Positions 53,756 to 62,458 of a DNA stretch of 64,000 bases are shown one piece after another. A program made the translations under genes and the position numbers. Source of the DNA: Streptomyces sp. MP131-18 (GTDB lineage: Bacteria; Actinomycetota; Actinomycetes; Streptomycetales; Streptomycetaceae); NCBI RefSeq assembly GCF_001984575.1, contig NZ_LZNS01000001.1, positions 7,553,061-7,617,060 on the forward strand, in the 5' to 3' direction. A model generated the notes under the pieces. That model saw nothing but the letters and a program-made list of their open reading frames with translations, ran no database searches and was not told the DNA's origin. Positions within the stretch are counted from its first letter, which is position 1. Every line of letters begins with the position of its first letter.

Positions 53756-54157
53756 TCAGCGCAGGCGGCCGGCCTCGGCCAGCGCGTCGAACGCCGCCTG
53801 GTCCACCAGCGGGGTGCGGTGCCGGTCGGCCAGGGAGAGCCAGGCGATCTCCTCGATCTCGTTGCTCGCCCGTGGAGTGCCCTCGTGCCGCGCCGTGTAG
53901 CAGGCCATCCGCACGAGCGTGCCTTCCGGGTGGCCCTCGGCCTGCGCCGTGTACGTGCCCACGTGCTCGGCCGAGTCGGGGTCGAGCGCGACGGCCAGCT
54001 CCTCCCGCACCTCCCTGACCAGGGTCTGCACGTCGCTCTCGCCGGGCTCCCGCTTGCCGCCTGGGATGTAGAACAGCTCCTTGCCCCGCGAGCGCGCCCC
54101 CAGGATGCGCCCGTCCGCCAGGTGTACCCAGGCCACGGTGTCGATGAGCCGTCCCAC
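53756..54157 (-). CDS. NUDIX hydrolase
   Basis: A 133-aa single-domain protein. The Nudix box spans GGKREPGESDVQTLVREVREEL, with REVREE giving the metal-binding glutamates. It is similar to small MutT-like pyrophosphatases; the nucleotide substrate cannot be told. It is on the same strand as the TetR gene, 84 bases upstream of it. Confidence 0.93.
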   Translation of the reverse strand: MGRLIDTVAWVHLADGRILGARSRGKELFYIPGGKREPGESDVQTLVREVREELAVALDPDSAEHVGTYTAQAEGHPEGTLVRMACYTARHEGTPRASNEIEEIAWLSLADRHRTPLVDQAAFDALAEAGRLR

Positions 54158-54270
54158 TGCCGTCCCCCTCGGTCGTTCCGCACCCGCGGTGCGTTCCGCT
54201 GCGTTCCGCCGGGTACGGCCTCTCGTCCCGGGCGCCGGACGATGATGTCATGGAGGGCAGGGAGGGTGTG

Positions 54271-54945
54271 ATGGAGAACCCGGAAGACCCCGGCCGGTGG
54301 CCTCCCGGCAGCGGGCCGCTGTGGCTGCACCCGGACGACGACCTGGCCCCCAACCGGCCGGGCGAGACCTTGTACGGCAAGGTGGCCGCGCTGCCCACCG
54401 GTACCGCGCGCCGGGTGCGGATGCGGCTGCTGCGCCGGGGCGCGGAGGCCGATGCCCTGCGCTCCTCGCTCCTCGCCGAACAGACGGCGGGCGCCCGGCT
54501 CGACCGGCTCGGCGGGGTCGGCTGGCGCGTGCTGCACTCGGTACCGCTGCCGGGCGGCGCGGACATCTCCCATCTCGCGATCGGCCCCGGCGGCCTCCTG
54601 GTGTTCCGGTCCGTGCTCCGTCGCGGCGCCCGCGTCGAGGCGGGGGAGGACGTGGTCCGGATCAACGGCCGTCGCACCGAGCCCGACGTGCGGCGCTGCC
54701 GCAGGGACGCGCGCCGCGCCGCGCACGCCCTCGGCCGCGCCTGCGGCCACCCGGTCACCGTGCACGCGCTCCTGGTGTGCGTCGGGGCGGCCCGGATCGG
54801 GGTCACATCCGCGCTGCGCGATGTGGAGGTGCTGCACGAGGACCGGATCGCCGGGCTCGCCGCCCGCGGCGGGGCCCTGAAGCCGGACGGCATCGAGGCG
54901 GTGTACGGCGTCGCGCGGGACCGCAGGATCTGGCACCACGCCTGA
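54271..54945 (+). CDS. NERD-like (nuclease-related domain) protein with lost catalytic residues
   Basis: A 224-aa protein from the ATG at 54271, which has GGAGG five bases upstream; an earlier in-frame ATG is at 54250. WRVLHSVPLPGGADISHLAIGPGGLLVFRS has the rhythm of the NERD domain (IDHLVIGPGG.FVIETK), found in Holliday-junction-resolvase-like nucleases. The expected Asp of IDH is Ser and the ETK triplet is RSV, so catalysis is unlikely. The C-terminal half (VTVHALLVCVGA) keeps the fold. Role unknown. Confidence 0.65.
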   Translation: MENPEDPGRWPPGSGPLWLHPDDDLAPNRPGETLYGKVAALPTGTARRVRMRLLRRGAEADALRSSLLAEQTAGARLDRLGGVGWRVLHSVPLPGGADISHLAIGPGGLLVFRSVLRRGARVEAGEDVVRINGRRTEPDVRRCRRDARRAAHALGRACGHPVTVHALLVCVGAARIGVTSALRDVEVLHEDRIAGLAARGGALKPDGIEAVYGVARDRRIWHHA

Positions 54946-54962
54946 ACGGGCCGTGGCCCGCC

Positions 54963-55349
54963 TCAGCGCACCGTGGGTCTGGCCACCGGCTCGGGCTCGG
55001 GCGGGAACACGCAGAACTCGTTGCCCTCCGGATCGCACAGGACGTCCCACTCCGCCCCGGCGGAGCGCCGCCGCAGCACTCGCGCGCCCAGGGCGATCAG
55101 CTCCTCGGTGTCGCCCCGGACGTCGAGATGCAGCCGGTTCTTCGCCGTCTTCGGCTCGGGCACCGGGTTGATCCAGATGAGCGGCCCGGCGCCGGACGGG
55201 TCCCGGATCGGCACCGGCCACTCGGGCGGCGGCTGTTCGCCGGGCGGGGCGGCGCGGCGCTCGTAGCCGAGCACCGTGCACCACCAGTCGGCGAGTGTCT
55301 GATGGTCGTTCGCGTCGAGGGCGAGATCCTTGAAGCGTGCAGGTGGCAT
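54963..55349 (-). CDS. VOC-family (glyoxalase-like) protein
   Basis: A 128-aa vicinal-oxygen-chelate protein: FKDLALDANDHQTLADWWCTVLGY, KNRLHLDVRG and VLCDPEGNEFCVFPPEP are the standard VOC strands with metal-ligand positions His, His and Glu. It is the last gene of a minus-strand operon with a DUF2332 protein and a PPOX-type oxidase. Substrate unknown. Confidence 0.9.
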   Translation of the reverse strand: MPPARFKDLALDANDHQTLADWWCTVLGYERRAAPPGEQPPPEWPVPIRDPSGAGPLIWINPVPEPKTAKNRLHLDVRGDTEELIALGARVLRRRSAGAEWDVLCDPEGNEFCVFPPEPEPVARPTVR

Positions 55350-55386
55350 GGCCGGAAGCCTCTCACGGCGTCCGGCGCGGTCCGGG

Positions 55387-55833
55387 TCAGTCCGCTACCC
55401 CGGCCTCCGCCACCACTCGCTCGGGCTTGACCCGCACCAGCAGCTCGCCCGGCACCCCGTTGCGCGCGCCGAACTCCGCCGCCCGGTCCTCGCCCATGTA
55501 CCGGCCGCCGATCCGCTCCGCCCAGTCGCGCAGCTCCGCCGGGTCCCCGCTCAGCTCGGCGCGGCCGTGCACCACCACGAAGCCGAACGGCGGCACCTCG
55601 TCGTCGACACACAGGGAGACCCGGTCGTCCGCGGCCATGTTCCGCGCCTTCACGGTCCCGGCGCCGGTGGTGAGGATGATGTCCTCGCCGTCCAGTACGA
55701 ACCAGACCGGTGCCACATGCGGGCGGCCGTCCGTGCGCACCGTCGCCAGCTTCGCCGTTCTGGTGCCCGCCGCGAGGAACGCGCGCCACTCGTCCTTGGT
55801 CATCGTGTGTCCCATGGGCTCATGATCGGTCAT
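55387..55833 (-). CDS. PPOX-class (pyridoxamine oxidase-like) flavin/F420-dependent protein
   Basis: A 148-aa split-barrel protein: FLAAGTRTAKLATVRTDGRPHVAPVWFVLDGEDIILTTGAGTVKARNM is the flavin-binding core, as in actinobacterial F420- or FMN-dependent PPOX proteins. The start at 55833 overlaps the DUF2332 stop (ATGA), so the pair is coupled. Cofactor choice, FMN or F420, is not decided. Confidence 0.9.
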   Translation of the reverse strand: MTDHEPMGHTMTKDEWRAFLAAGTRTAKLATVRTDGRPHVAPVWFVLDGEDIILTTGAGTVKARNMAADDRVSLCVDDEVPPFGFVVVHGRAELSGDPAELRDWAERIGGRYMGEDRAAEFGARNGVPGELLVRVKPERVVAEAGVAD

Positions 55834-56900
55834 GCCCCGGGACCCGGCCACCGGGCCGGCAGGCCGTGCGGGTGGGCGGTGGCGAGCATCTGCACCGGGC
55901 CGGTGCCCGACCGGACGGACAGCCGGAACTCCGCCCCGCCGTCGGACGGCTCGAAGGAGACGACGGCGAAACCGGCGTCCGGCCCGGACGCCCTGGCCAG
56001 CCGGTCCAGCTCGCGCTCGACCGCTGCCCACTCCGCCGCCGGCACGTACTGCCGCATCACGGAGTGCCACAGGACCGTCAGCGTGCCGGGTTCGAGATCC
56101 ATCTCCGACAGGAACTCGGCCGCGCCCGCGGCCTCCACGGTGGCCGGCACCTTGGCGGCGATGCGCAGCGCGCCGTCGAGACGCTCGAGCCGCGCGGTCT
56201 GGTCCGGCCAGACGTAGGCGCGCAGGGCCAGCGAACCGTCCGCCGACAGCGGGTCGATCGGCGAGGGGTCACAGCCGCGCCGCTCCACGATCCGCAGCGC
56301 CTGGTGCCGTGCGGCGCCCGCGAGCAGCCAGTCGGGCACGGCACCGTCCCAGGCGTCCGCGAGCAGCACCGAGGAGTCCACCGGCCCCCAGGCGAAGTCG
56401 CCCGCCACGTAGCGGAACTGCTCCGCCCGCAGATTCAGGCCCGCGCTCGACCCCAGCTCGAACAGCCGCACCGGGAGCTGGGCGGAGGGAACGGCGTACA
56501 GCAGCCCGGCCAGCAGCAGGGACGCGCGCCCCACCTCGTTCGTCTGCGGGGGCCGGCGCAGCCAGTCGCCGATCCACTCCGGCTCCGCGGCGACCACCGC
56601 GCGGAACGCAGGCCAGGCCGCGTCCGCCCGCCCGAACGTGCCGCCGGTGCTGGGGTAATGCGCCGCCAGGTCCGGCGCCCGGCCGGTCAGCGCCAGCGCG
56701 TGCACGGCGCCGAAGAGGCGCAGCGGCAGCGCGTCGTCCACCACCGTGTCCGGGTGCTCCGCCACCGCCGCCGCACACGGTCCGCCCATCCGGACGTCGT
56801 CCGCGGCCCGGCTCATGAGCGCCGCGTACAGCGGCGAGCCGAGGCGCGCGCACGACCGGGACTGCTGGGCGAAAATCTCGGCAACGTGTTCGCGGGGCAT
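55830..56900 (-). CDS. DUF2332 family protein
   Basis: A 356-aa protein of the actinobacterial DUF2332 family: LPLRLFGAVHALALTGRAPDLAAHYPSTGG, RLFELGSSAGLNLRAEQFRY (a methyltransferase-like glycine loop), GCDPSPIDPLS and VLWHSVMRQYVP. The SAM-type loop suggests a methyltransferase ancestor; no activity is known. GGAGG precedes the ATG at 56900. First gene of the DUF2332-PPOX-VOC operon. Confidence 0.9.
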   Translation of the reverse strand: MPREHVAEIFAQQSRSCARLGSPLYAALMSRAADDVRMGGPCAAAVAEHPDTVVDDALPLRLFGAVHALALTGRAPDLAAHYPSTGGTFGRADAAWPAFRAVVAAEPEWIGDWLRRPPQTNEVGRASLLLAGLLYAVPSAQLPVRLFELGSSAGLNLRAEQFRYVAGDFAWGPVDSSVLLADAWDGAVPDWLLAGAARHQALRIVERRGCDPSPIDPLSADGSLALRAYVWPDQTARLERLDGALRIAAKVPATVEAAGAAEFLSEMDLEPGTLTVLWHSVMRQYVPAAEWAAVERELDRLARASGPDAGFAVVSFEPSDGGAEFRLSVRSGTGPVQMLATAHPHGLPARWPGPGA

Positions 56901-57127
56901 GCGTACTCCTCCCGAGGGGATGCTCAAGATCATGGGGCCCGGCGGGGGTTGAGTGGAAGACCTGCCGGAGGAATATGCCGTGCGATATTTCACCGACCGG
57001 GGTGTGCCGTCCCGTATCCGTGCCCCGATTGGCTGTGATCATGACAGCTTTGGCGTGGCCATCCGGAAAAGACGCCGTGCAGGCCGCTCCCATGAGCGGC
57101 CGAAGGGCGGGCCTACGATGGGGAGTC

Positions 57128-57790
57128 ATGAGCGCTCCCCGGATCGTCGTCTTCACCCGCACCACCGGCTTCCGGCACGACTCCATTCCCGACGGGATCG
57201 AGGCGTTCCGCGACCTGGGCGCGGAAGGGGGCCTGGAAGTGTCCGCGACCGAGGACCCGGACGAGCTGGCCGCCGCCCTGCCCGGCAGCGCCGCGGTGGT
57301 GTTCCTCTCCACCAGCGGCGACGTCCTCACCGACGACGGGCGCCGCGCCCTGCGGGCCCATCTGGCGGACGGCGGCGGCTTCATGGGCGTGCACGGCGCC
57401 TCCACCACCGAGTACGGCTGGCCCTGGTTCGGCGAGGACGTGGTCGGCGCCGTCTTCGACGGCCACCCCGAGCTCCAGCGGGGCGTCGTCACCGTCGAGG
57501 ACCACGACCACCCTGCCACCGCCCACCTCGGCGACCGGTGGGAGTTCACCGACGAGTGGTACAACTTCTCGGTCAACCCGCGCGGCCGCGTCCGGGTCCT
57601 GGCCACCGCGGACGAGACCACCTACACCGGCGGCCGGATGGGCGCCGACCACCCCATGGTGTGGTGCCACGAGCTGGCGGGCGGCCGCTCCTTCTACACG
57701 GCGCTCGGCCACACCTCCGAGTGCTTCGGCGACCCCGGCTTCCGCCGCCACCTCCTCGGCGGCCTGACGTGGACGGCCCGGCTGGCGTAG
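57128..57790 (+). CDS. ThuA-domain protein
   Basis: A 220-aa ThuA-fold protein: IVVFTRTTGFRHDSIPDGIEAF, GGGFMGVHGASTTEYGWPWFGEDVVGAVFDGHP, DEWYNF and HPMVWCHELAGGRSFYTALGHTSECF. ThuA proteins take part in the use of trehalose and related sugars, and the fold is glutamine-amidotransferase-like. A GGGGAG ribosome site precedes the ATG. It stands alone here. Confidence 0.92.
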   Translation: MSAPRIVVFTRTTGFRHDSIPDGIEAFRDLGAEGGLEVSATEDPDELAAALPGSAAVVFLSTSGDVLTDDGRRALRAHLADGGGFMGVHGASTTEYGWPWFGEDVVGAVFDGHPELQRGVVTVEDHDHPATAHLGDRWEFTDEWYNFSVNPRGRVRVLATADETTYTGGRMGADHPMVWCHELAGGRSFYTALGHTSECFGDPGFRRHLLGGLTWTARLA

Positions 57791-57848
57791 GGGGCCCGTC
57801 CGCACCCGGACCCGCACCCGCGCGGCCCGCCGCCCCCGGGGCCCCGGA

Positions 57849-58889
57849 TCAGTCGTCCGGGTCCGTCAGTTCGACGGCGCGCAGCGCCGCGGCGGGCGCC
57901 GCCGGGTCGTCCGGCCGTGCGGCCATCACGTCGAGCGCGGTGTCGGCAAACTTGATGACGTGCTCGTTCCCGTGCGCCGCCGCCCGCTCGAACAGCTCCC
58001 GCGCCGTGATTCCGCCGGCGTCGCCCGGCGGCAGGGGGCCGGCGGGCGGGGCGTACGCGGCGACGACCCCCGCGGCGGCCTGCCACGCCGCCGCCAGGCT
58101 CGCCGGCCACAGCGCGCGGGGCAGTGCGGGCAGCGTGCGCAGTACCGCGTTGGGGGCGGTCGCCGCGTGCACCAGCATCACCGGCTCCCCGTGCCCGTGC
58201 GTGCCGTAGTAGCCGACGGCGGCCCGCACCAGACCGGCCAGGCGCTCGCGGACCGCGTCCGCGTCCTCCGGCACCCGCTCCGCCCACCCCGGCAGCCCGG
58301 TGAGCCTGCCGAGCCGGTGGTTGATCCCGCCCGACCGGTCGCTCACCGGCCGCACCGCCCGCAGCGCCGCCTCCGCGCCGTCCGGCGCCGGGAGAACGGC
58401 CACGCCCGCGGGCAGCCGCTGGTGCCGCGCCGCCCAGTACCCGAGGGCGTGCGCCAACTCCGCGATACGCGGCGCGTTCCCGCCCTCGGCGAGCAGCAGC
58501 CGCACGACGTGGCCCACCCGGATCACCGGGTGCGTCGCGGAGGCCGTGATGCCCGGCAGCAGCCGCGGCCACCACTCGGCCAGCACCTCGCGCCAGGGCC
58601 GTTCGGCCAGACGTTCGGCGAAGTACACCGGCCAGTCCGCCAGATGGCGGGGGTCGCCGAGCGCCGCCGCCCAGTTCTCCGTGGTGATCCGTCCGTAGGA
58701 CGCCGGTTTCTCCTCCAGCCGTCCGCCGTACGCGTCCAGCCATCGGTGCACCCGTGCGCCCTGCCCGTGCCGGGCCAGGGCCTCGACGGCCATCGGCGCA
58801 TGATTGCTCAGCCAGCCCCTGAACTCGGGCCCTGTGGCGTGGAGGCGCAGCAGCGCCTCGTCGAGCGTTCCCGCGGCGTGTGTGTCCAT
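57849..58889 (-). CDS. Questin oxidase-like protein
   Basis: A 346-aa protein resembling the questin oxidase family: LDEALLRLHATGPEFRGWLSNHAPMAVEAL, W...LADWPVYFAERLAERPWREVLAEWWPRLLPG, THPVIRVGHVVRLL, HAATAPNAVL and GNEHVIKFADTAL. The fungal founder opens an anthraquinone ring by cofactor-free oxidation; bacterial members are uncharacterised. No partners on the same strand. Confidence 0.85.
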   Translation of the reverse strand: MDTHAAGTLDEALLRLHATGPEFRGWLSNHAPMAVEALARHGQGARVHRWLDAYGGRLEEKPASYGRITTENWAAALGDPRHLADWPVYFAERLAERPWREVLAEWWPRLLPGITASATHPVIRVGHVVRLLLAEGGNAPRIAELAHALGYWAARHQRLPAGVAVLPAPDGAEAALRAVRPVSDRSGGINHRLGRLTGLPGWAERVPEDADAVRERLAGLVRAAVGYYGTHGHGEPVMLVHAATAPNAVLRTLPALPRALWPASLAAAWQAAAGVVAAYAPPAGPLPPGDAGGITARELFERAAAHGNEHVIKFADTALDVMAARPDDPAAPAAALRAVELTDPDD

Positions 58890-58964
58890 GCCGCCGACGC
58901 TAGGCCGCCACCGGGCCGGGCCGGAACGGTCCGCGGACCCGGCCCGCCTGCCCCGTTCGCCCTA

Positions 58965-58988
58965 GGACGGCCGGACGGCCGGACGGCC
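58965..58988. repeat. Three tandem copies of GGACGGCC
   Basis: Three exact 8-bp units in the divergent region between the questin oxidase-like and B3/B4 genes, followed by GG. It may alter promoter spacing; no other role evident. Confidence 0.8.
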
Positions 58989-59048
58989 GGTCCGTTCCGG
59001 ATAGGGTGAACTGCCCAGGTGGAAGGGCGGCGTGAGAAAGGGAGCACG

Positions 59049-59759
59049 ATGACGGAACTGCGGGTTGCGGCGGCGGTCGGCGAGGCGTTCCCCGCCCTGG
59101 CGGTGGCGGCCGTGGTCGCCGGGGACCTGCGCGGCGACACCCCGTGGCAGGAGACGGAACGGCTGCTCGCCGAGCTGGAGACGGCCGCCGCGGACGGCGA
59201 CTGGACGCCGCCCGCCGAGTCCGACCCGGGCCTTGCGTCCTGGCACGCGGCGTACCGGGCGTTCGGCACCAACCCGCGCCGGTTCCGGCCCAGCGTCGAC
59301 GCGCTCTGCCGCCGCCTGGGCAAGTCGGGCCGGCTGCCCCGCATCAGCCCGGCCGTCGACACTTACAACGCGGTCTCCGTCGGCCACGGGCTGCCCGCGG
59401 GCGCCTTCGACCTGGCGGCCGTCCGCGGGGACGTCGAGCTGCGCTTCGCCGGTCCTGGCGACACGTTCACCCCTCTGGGCGAGCCCGACACGACGGAGGA
59501 GGCCAGGACCGGCGAAGTCGTCTACGCCGACGCCGCCGACGTCCTCACCCGCCACTGGAACCACCGGGACAGCGACCGCACCAAGGTGACGCCCGCCTCC
59601 CGGGAGGTCGTGTTCCTGCTGGAAACGGTCGAGCCAGGGACCGGCCGCAAGGTCCTGGACCAGGCGGCCGATCAGCTCGCCGGGCTCCTCGCGCCGCACG
59701 CCGCCCGCGTCGACACCCACCTGCTGACGCCCGACCACCCGGCCGTCCGCCTGCGTTGA
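59049..59759 (+). CDS. B3/B4 tRNA-binding-domain protein (PheT-like)
   Basis: A 236-aa protein of the stand-alone phenylalanyl-tRNA synthetase beta B3/B4 type: YRAFGTNPRRFRPSVDALCRRLGKSGRLPRISPAVDTYNAVSVGHGLPAGAFDL is the signature. Such domains edit mischarged tRNA in PheT; free versions may do trans-editing. Ribosome site GGGAGCACG precedes the ATG. No synthetase gene is near. Confidence 0.9.
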   Translation: MTELRVAAAVGEAFPALAVAAVVAGDLRGDTPWQETERLLAELETAAADGDWTPPAESDPGLASWHAAYRAFGTNPRRFRPSVDALCRRLGKSGRLPRISPAVDTYNAVSVGHGLPAGAFDLAAVRGDVELRFAGPGDTFTPLGEPDTTEEARTGEVVYADAADVLTRHWNHRDSDRTKVTPASREVVFLLETVEPGTGRKVLDQAADQLAGLLAPHAARVDTHLLTPDHPAVRLR

Positions 59760-59765
59760 CGGCCC

Positions 59766-59789
59766 GCGGGCGGCCTCACGGCCGCCTGC
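59766..59789. terminator. Hairpin between convergent B3/B4 and TIGR03086 genes
   Basis: Arms 59766-59775 and 59780-59789 pair with one mismatch around a 4-base loop that contains part of the TIGR03086 stop. It begins seven bases past the B3/B4 stop. Likely a bidirectional terminator. Confidence 0.5.
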
Positions 59790-60339
59790 CGAGCAGCGCG
59801 ACCAGCCGGTCCTGCCGCGGGGCCCGGTCCGCCGCCGGCACCGGCGGGCCGAAGATGCCCAGGCCCTGCCAGGCGTCCGCCTGCCCCCTGGCGTAGTCGA
59901 GGCACAGCGCCACCAGGTCCTCGTCCAGCCGGTCGTCCGCGCCGATCCCGCGCGCCAGGTCCCAGGCGTGCACGGCCAGGTCGAGCGTCATCTGCCGCAG
60001 GTAGTCGTCCGCCGGGATCTGCCCCGCGCTCGTATGCACCGGCGTATCGCGTGCCCCGGGGGCCCGGACCGCCGCCCGGGAGGCCGAAGCCGCGGAATCC
60101 CAGGCGCCCACCGGGTCCTCGCCCAGCACATCGCCCTCGAACCGGTCGCCCACCTCGTCCAGCGTCGCGCCGCGCAGCAGCCACGGCGCCCACAGATGCT
60201 CCCCGGTCAGGTGCCCCACCAGATCCCGCACCGACCACTCGGTGCACGGCGTGGCCGACGCCCACTGCTGCGCGCCGACCCGGTGCACGCGCCCGCCGAA
60301 CTCGTCGAGCCCGCGTTCGAAGCCGTCGACCAGATCCAT
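59776..60339 (-). CDS. TIGR03086-family metal-binding (DinB/MDMPI-like) protein
   Basis: A 187-aa four-helix protein: ATPCTEWSVRDLVGHLTGEHLWAPWLL and LDLAVHAWDLARGIG carry the His ligands of the mycothiol-dependent maleylpyruvate isomerase/TIGR03086 fold. Members are actinobacterial thiol-transferase-like proteins of mostly unknown substrate. It lies just downstream of lutC on the same strand, 11 bases away, and could be read from the same transcript. Confidence 0.9.
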   Translation of the reverse strand: MDLVDGFERGLDEFGGRVHRVGAQQWASATPCTEWSVRDLVGHLTGEHLWAPWLLRGATLDEVGDRFEGDVLGEDPVGAWDSAASASRAAVRAPGARDTPVHTSAGQIPADDYLRQMTLDLAVHAWDLARGIGADDRLDEDLVALCLDYARGQADAWQGLGIFGPPVPAADRAPRQDRLVALLGRRP

Positions 60340-60350
60340 GGGGCATCCCC

Positions 60351-60986
60351 TCAGCCGCGGAGCAGAACCACCTCCAGCGTACGCGGGCCGTGCACGCCCT
60401 CAACCCGGCTCAACTCGATGTCGCTCGTCGCCGAAGGGCCGGAGATCCAGGTCAGCGGGCGCGCCGGGGCCAGGCGCGGCAGCGCCTGCGGCACGGAGTC
60501 GACGACCTGCTCGGGCACGCGCACCACGCAGATGTGGTGGTCCGGCACCAGGGTGATGCGGCGACGGCCCTGGTCGGGGGAGCCGTCCAGCACGATCGTG
60601 CCGGTTTCCGCGATGGCCAGGGCGCAGCCGGTGACGACACTGTCCACGGCGTCGAGCTCCCGCGCGGTGGTCTCCGCGGCGTCCGCGACGCGCGCCGCGT
60701 CCGCCGCGGCCAGCCACTCGGGCGGCAGCCCCGGCGGCACCACCACCGTCTGCGCGCCGCGCGCCGCGAGCAGGTCCGCGACGAGGCCGGGCAGCCCGGC
60801 GGCGTCCGTGCGGTGCACGAGCGCGCGGTAGTCGGCCAGGTGCTCCGCCAGCATCTCGGTCGCGTCGGCGGGCGCGTGGGTGCTCAGGTAGTCGCGCGGG
60901 ACGTGCACGTCGGCGGGCTCCTCCGTCAGGGGAACGTCCGCCAGGGCCCGCCTGATCCGGCCAAGGACGAGGTCACGGCTGCTCAT
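60351..60986 (-). CDS. lutC: Lactate utilisation protein C (LutC/YkgG)
   Basis: A 211-aa LUD-domain protein: RDLVLGRIRRALAD at the start, CALAIAETGTIVLDGSPDQGRR and LVPDHHICVVRVPEQVVDSVPQALPRL. It is the third part of the LutABC complex that oxidises L-lactate to pyruvate without a flavin lactate dehydrogenase. Its ATG overlaps the lutB stop (ATGA). Confidence 0.95.
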   Translation of the reverse strand: MSSRDLVLGRIRRALADVPLTEEPADVHVPRDYLSTHAPADATEMLAEHLADYRALVHRTDAAGLPGLVADLLAARGAQTVVVPPGLPPEWLAAADAARVADAAETTARELDAVDSVVTGCALAIAETGTIVLDGSPDQGRRRITLVPDHHICVVRVPEQVVDSVPQALPRLAPARPLTWISGPSATSDIELSRVEGVHGPRTLEVVLLRG

Positions 60987-62458
60987 CGGTCCTCCCGCCC
61001 GCCGGTGCGGCGCCACCAGTCGCGGAACGACTCGGCCGGCACCGCCGGCACCTCCCGCGTGTCCGTCCAGGCCCGCCCCGGGCCCGGCAGGCGCCCCGGG
61101 TGGAGGCGGCGCGTGCGGGCGGCGACCCGCTGCCCGGCACGCAGCACGCCCGGCCGGTCGAGCGCCCAGCGGGCGGCCCGCATCGCCGCCCGTTCCGCCG
61201 CGTGCCCCTTGGCCGGTTTCAGCCGGGTCCGCTGCCCGCGCACCGTGGCGGGGCCGCCCTGCACCACCCGCTCCCGCAGGTGCACCAGCACCTCGGGGAT
61301 GTCGATCGCCACCGGGCATACCTCGTAGCAGGCGCCGCACAGCGACGAGGCGTACGGCAGCGAGGCGTCCACCTCGCTCGTCGTCCCCCGCAGCTGCGGC
61401 GTCAGGATCGCCCCGATCGGCCCCGGGTACGCCGAGCCGTAGGCGTGGCCGCCGGCCCGCTCGTACACCGGGCACACGTTCAGGCAGGCCGAGCAGCGGA
61501 TGCAGCGCAGGGCCTGCCGGCCCACGGTGTCGGCCAGCGCATCGGTGCGCCCGTTGTCCAGCAGCACCAGGTGGAACGCGCGCGGCCCGTCGGAGTCGGT
61601 GGTGCCCGTCCAGGTGGAGGTGTAGGGGTTCATCCGCTCCGCGGTCGAGGAACGCGGCAGCAGCTGGAGGTAGACCTCCAGGTCCCGCCACGTCGGCACC
61701 ACCTTCTCGATGCCGACCACCGAGATCAGCGTCTCGGGCAGCGTCACGCACATCCGGCCGTTGCCCTCGGATTCGACCACCACCAGGGTGCCGGTCTCGG
61801 CCACCAGGAAGTTCGCCCCCGAGATGCCGACCTTCGCCCGCAGGAACTTCTCCCGCAGGTGCAGCCGTGCCGCCTCCGCCAGCTCGCCCGGCCGGTCGCT
61901 CAGCCCGACGGGCGCCGGGCGGCCCCAGTCCGCCATCCGCTCCGTGAAGATCTCGCGGATCTCCTGGCGGTTGCGGTGGATCGCCGGCACCAGGATGTGC
62001 GACGGCAGGTCGTCGCCCAGCTGAACGATCAGCTCCGCCAGGTCCGTCTCATAGGCCCGCACCCCGGCCCCGGCGAGCGCCGCGTTCAGCCCGATCTCCT
62101 GGGTGGCCATCGACTTGACCTTGACGACCTCCCGCTCCCCGGTCTCCCGCACCAGGCGCGTCACGATGCGGTTGGCCTCCCGCGCGTCCGCCGCCCAGTG
62201 CACCGTGCCGCCCGCGGCCGTCACCGCCTCCTCGGCCTGTGTCAGGTAGTGGTCCAGATGCCGCAGCGTGCGGTCCTTCACCGCGGCGCCCGCCGCCCGC
62301 AGCGCCGCCCAGTCCGTCAGCTCGCCCACCGCCGCCGCCCGCTTGTCGCGGATCGTGTGCGTGGCGTGGGTGAGGTTCGCGCGCAACCGCCCGTTCGCCG
62401 TGGCCGTGGCCGCGGCCTCGGGGAACGCGGGCATGCCCAGATAGGTGCCGCTCACCAC
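60983..62458 (-). CDS. lutB: Lactate utilisation iron-sulfur protein B (LutB/YkgF)
   Basis: A 491-aa protein with an N-terminal LUD domain (TQAEEAVTAAG.., MATQEIGLNAALAGAGV) and C-terminal ferredoxin-type clusters CIRCSACLNVCPVYE and CGACYEVCPVAIDIPE, each with CxxCxxC(xxx)CP spacing for 4Fe-4S. Electron-carrying subunit of the lactate oxidation complex. It overlaps lutA by seven bases and lutC by four. Confidence 0.95.
   Translation of the reverse strand: MVSGTYLGMPAFPEAAATATANGRLRANLTHATHTIRDKRAAAVGELTDWAALRAAGAAVKDRTLRHLDHYLTQAEEAVTAAGGTVHWAADAREANRIVTRLVRETGEREVVKVKSMATQEIGLNAALAGAGVRAYETDLAELIVQLGDDLPSHILVPAIHRNRQEIREIFTERMADWGRPAPVGLSDRPGELAEAARLHLREKFLRAKVGISGANFLVAETGTLVVVESEGNGRMCVTLPETLISVVGIEKVVPTWRDLEVYLQLLPRSSTAERMNPYTSTWTGTTDSDGPRAFHLVLLDNGRTDALADTVGRQALRCIRCSACLNVCPVYERAGGHAYGSAYPGPIGAILTPQLRGTTSEVDASLPYASSLCGACYEVCPVAIDIPEVLVHLRERVVQGGPATVRGQRTRLKPAKGHAAERAAMRAARWALDRPGVLRAGQRVAARTRRLHPGRLPGPGRAWTDTREVPAVPAESFRDWWRRTGGREDR

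Noticed and set aside
57122-57140. GAGCGCTCCC at the start of the ThuA gene as a third CebR box
   Set aside because: Only 10 of 14 positions match and it overlaps the ATG and first codons; the outer bases that define the operator are missing on the left.
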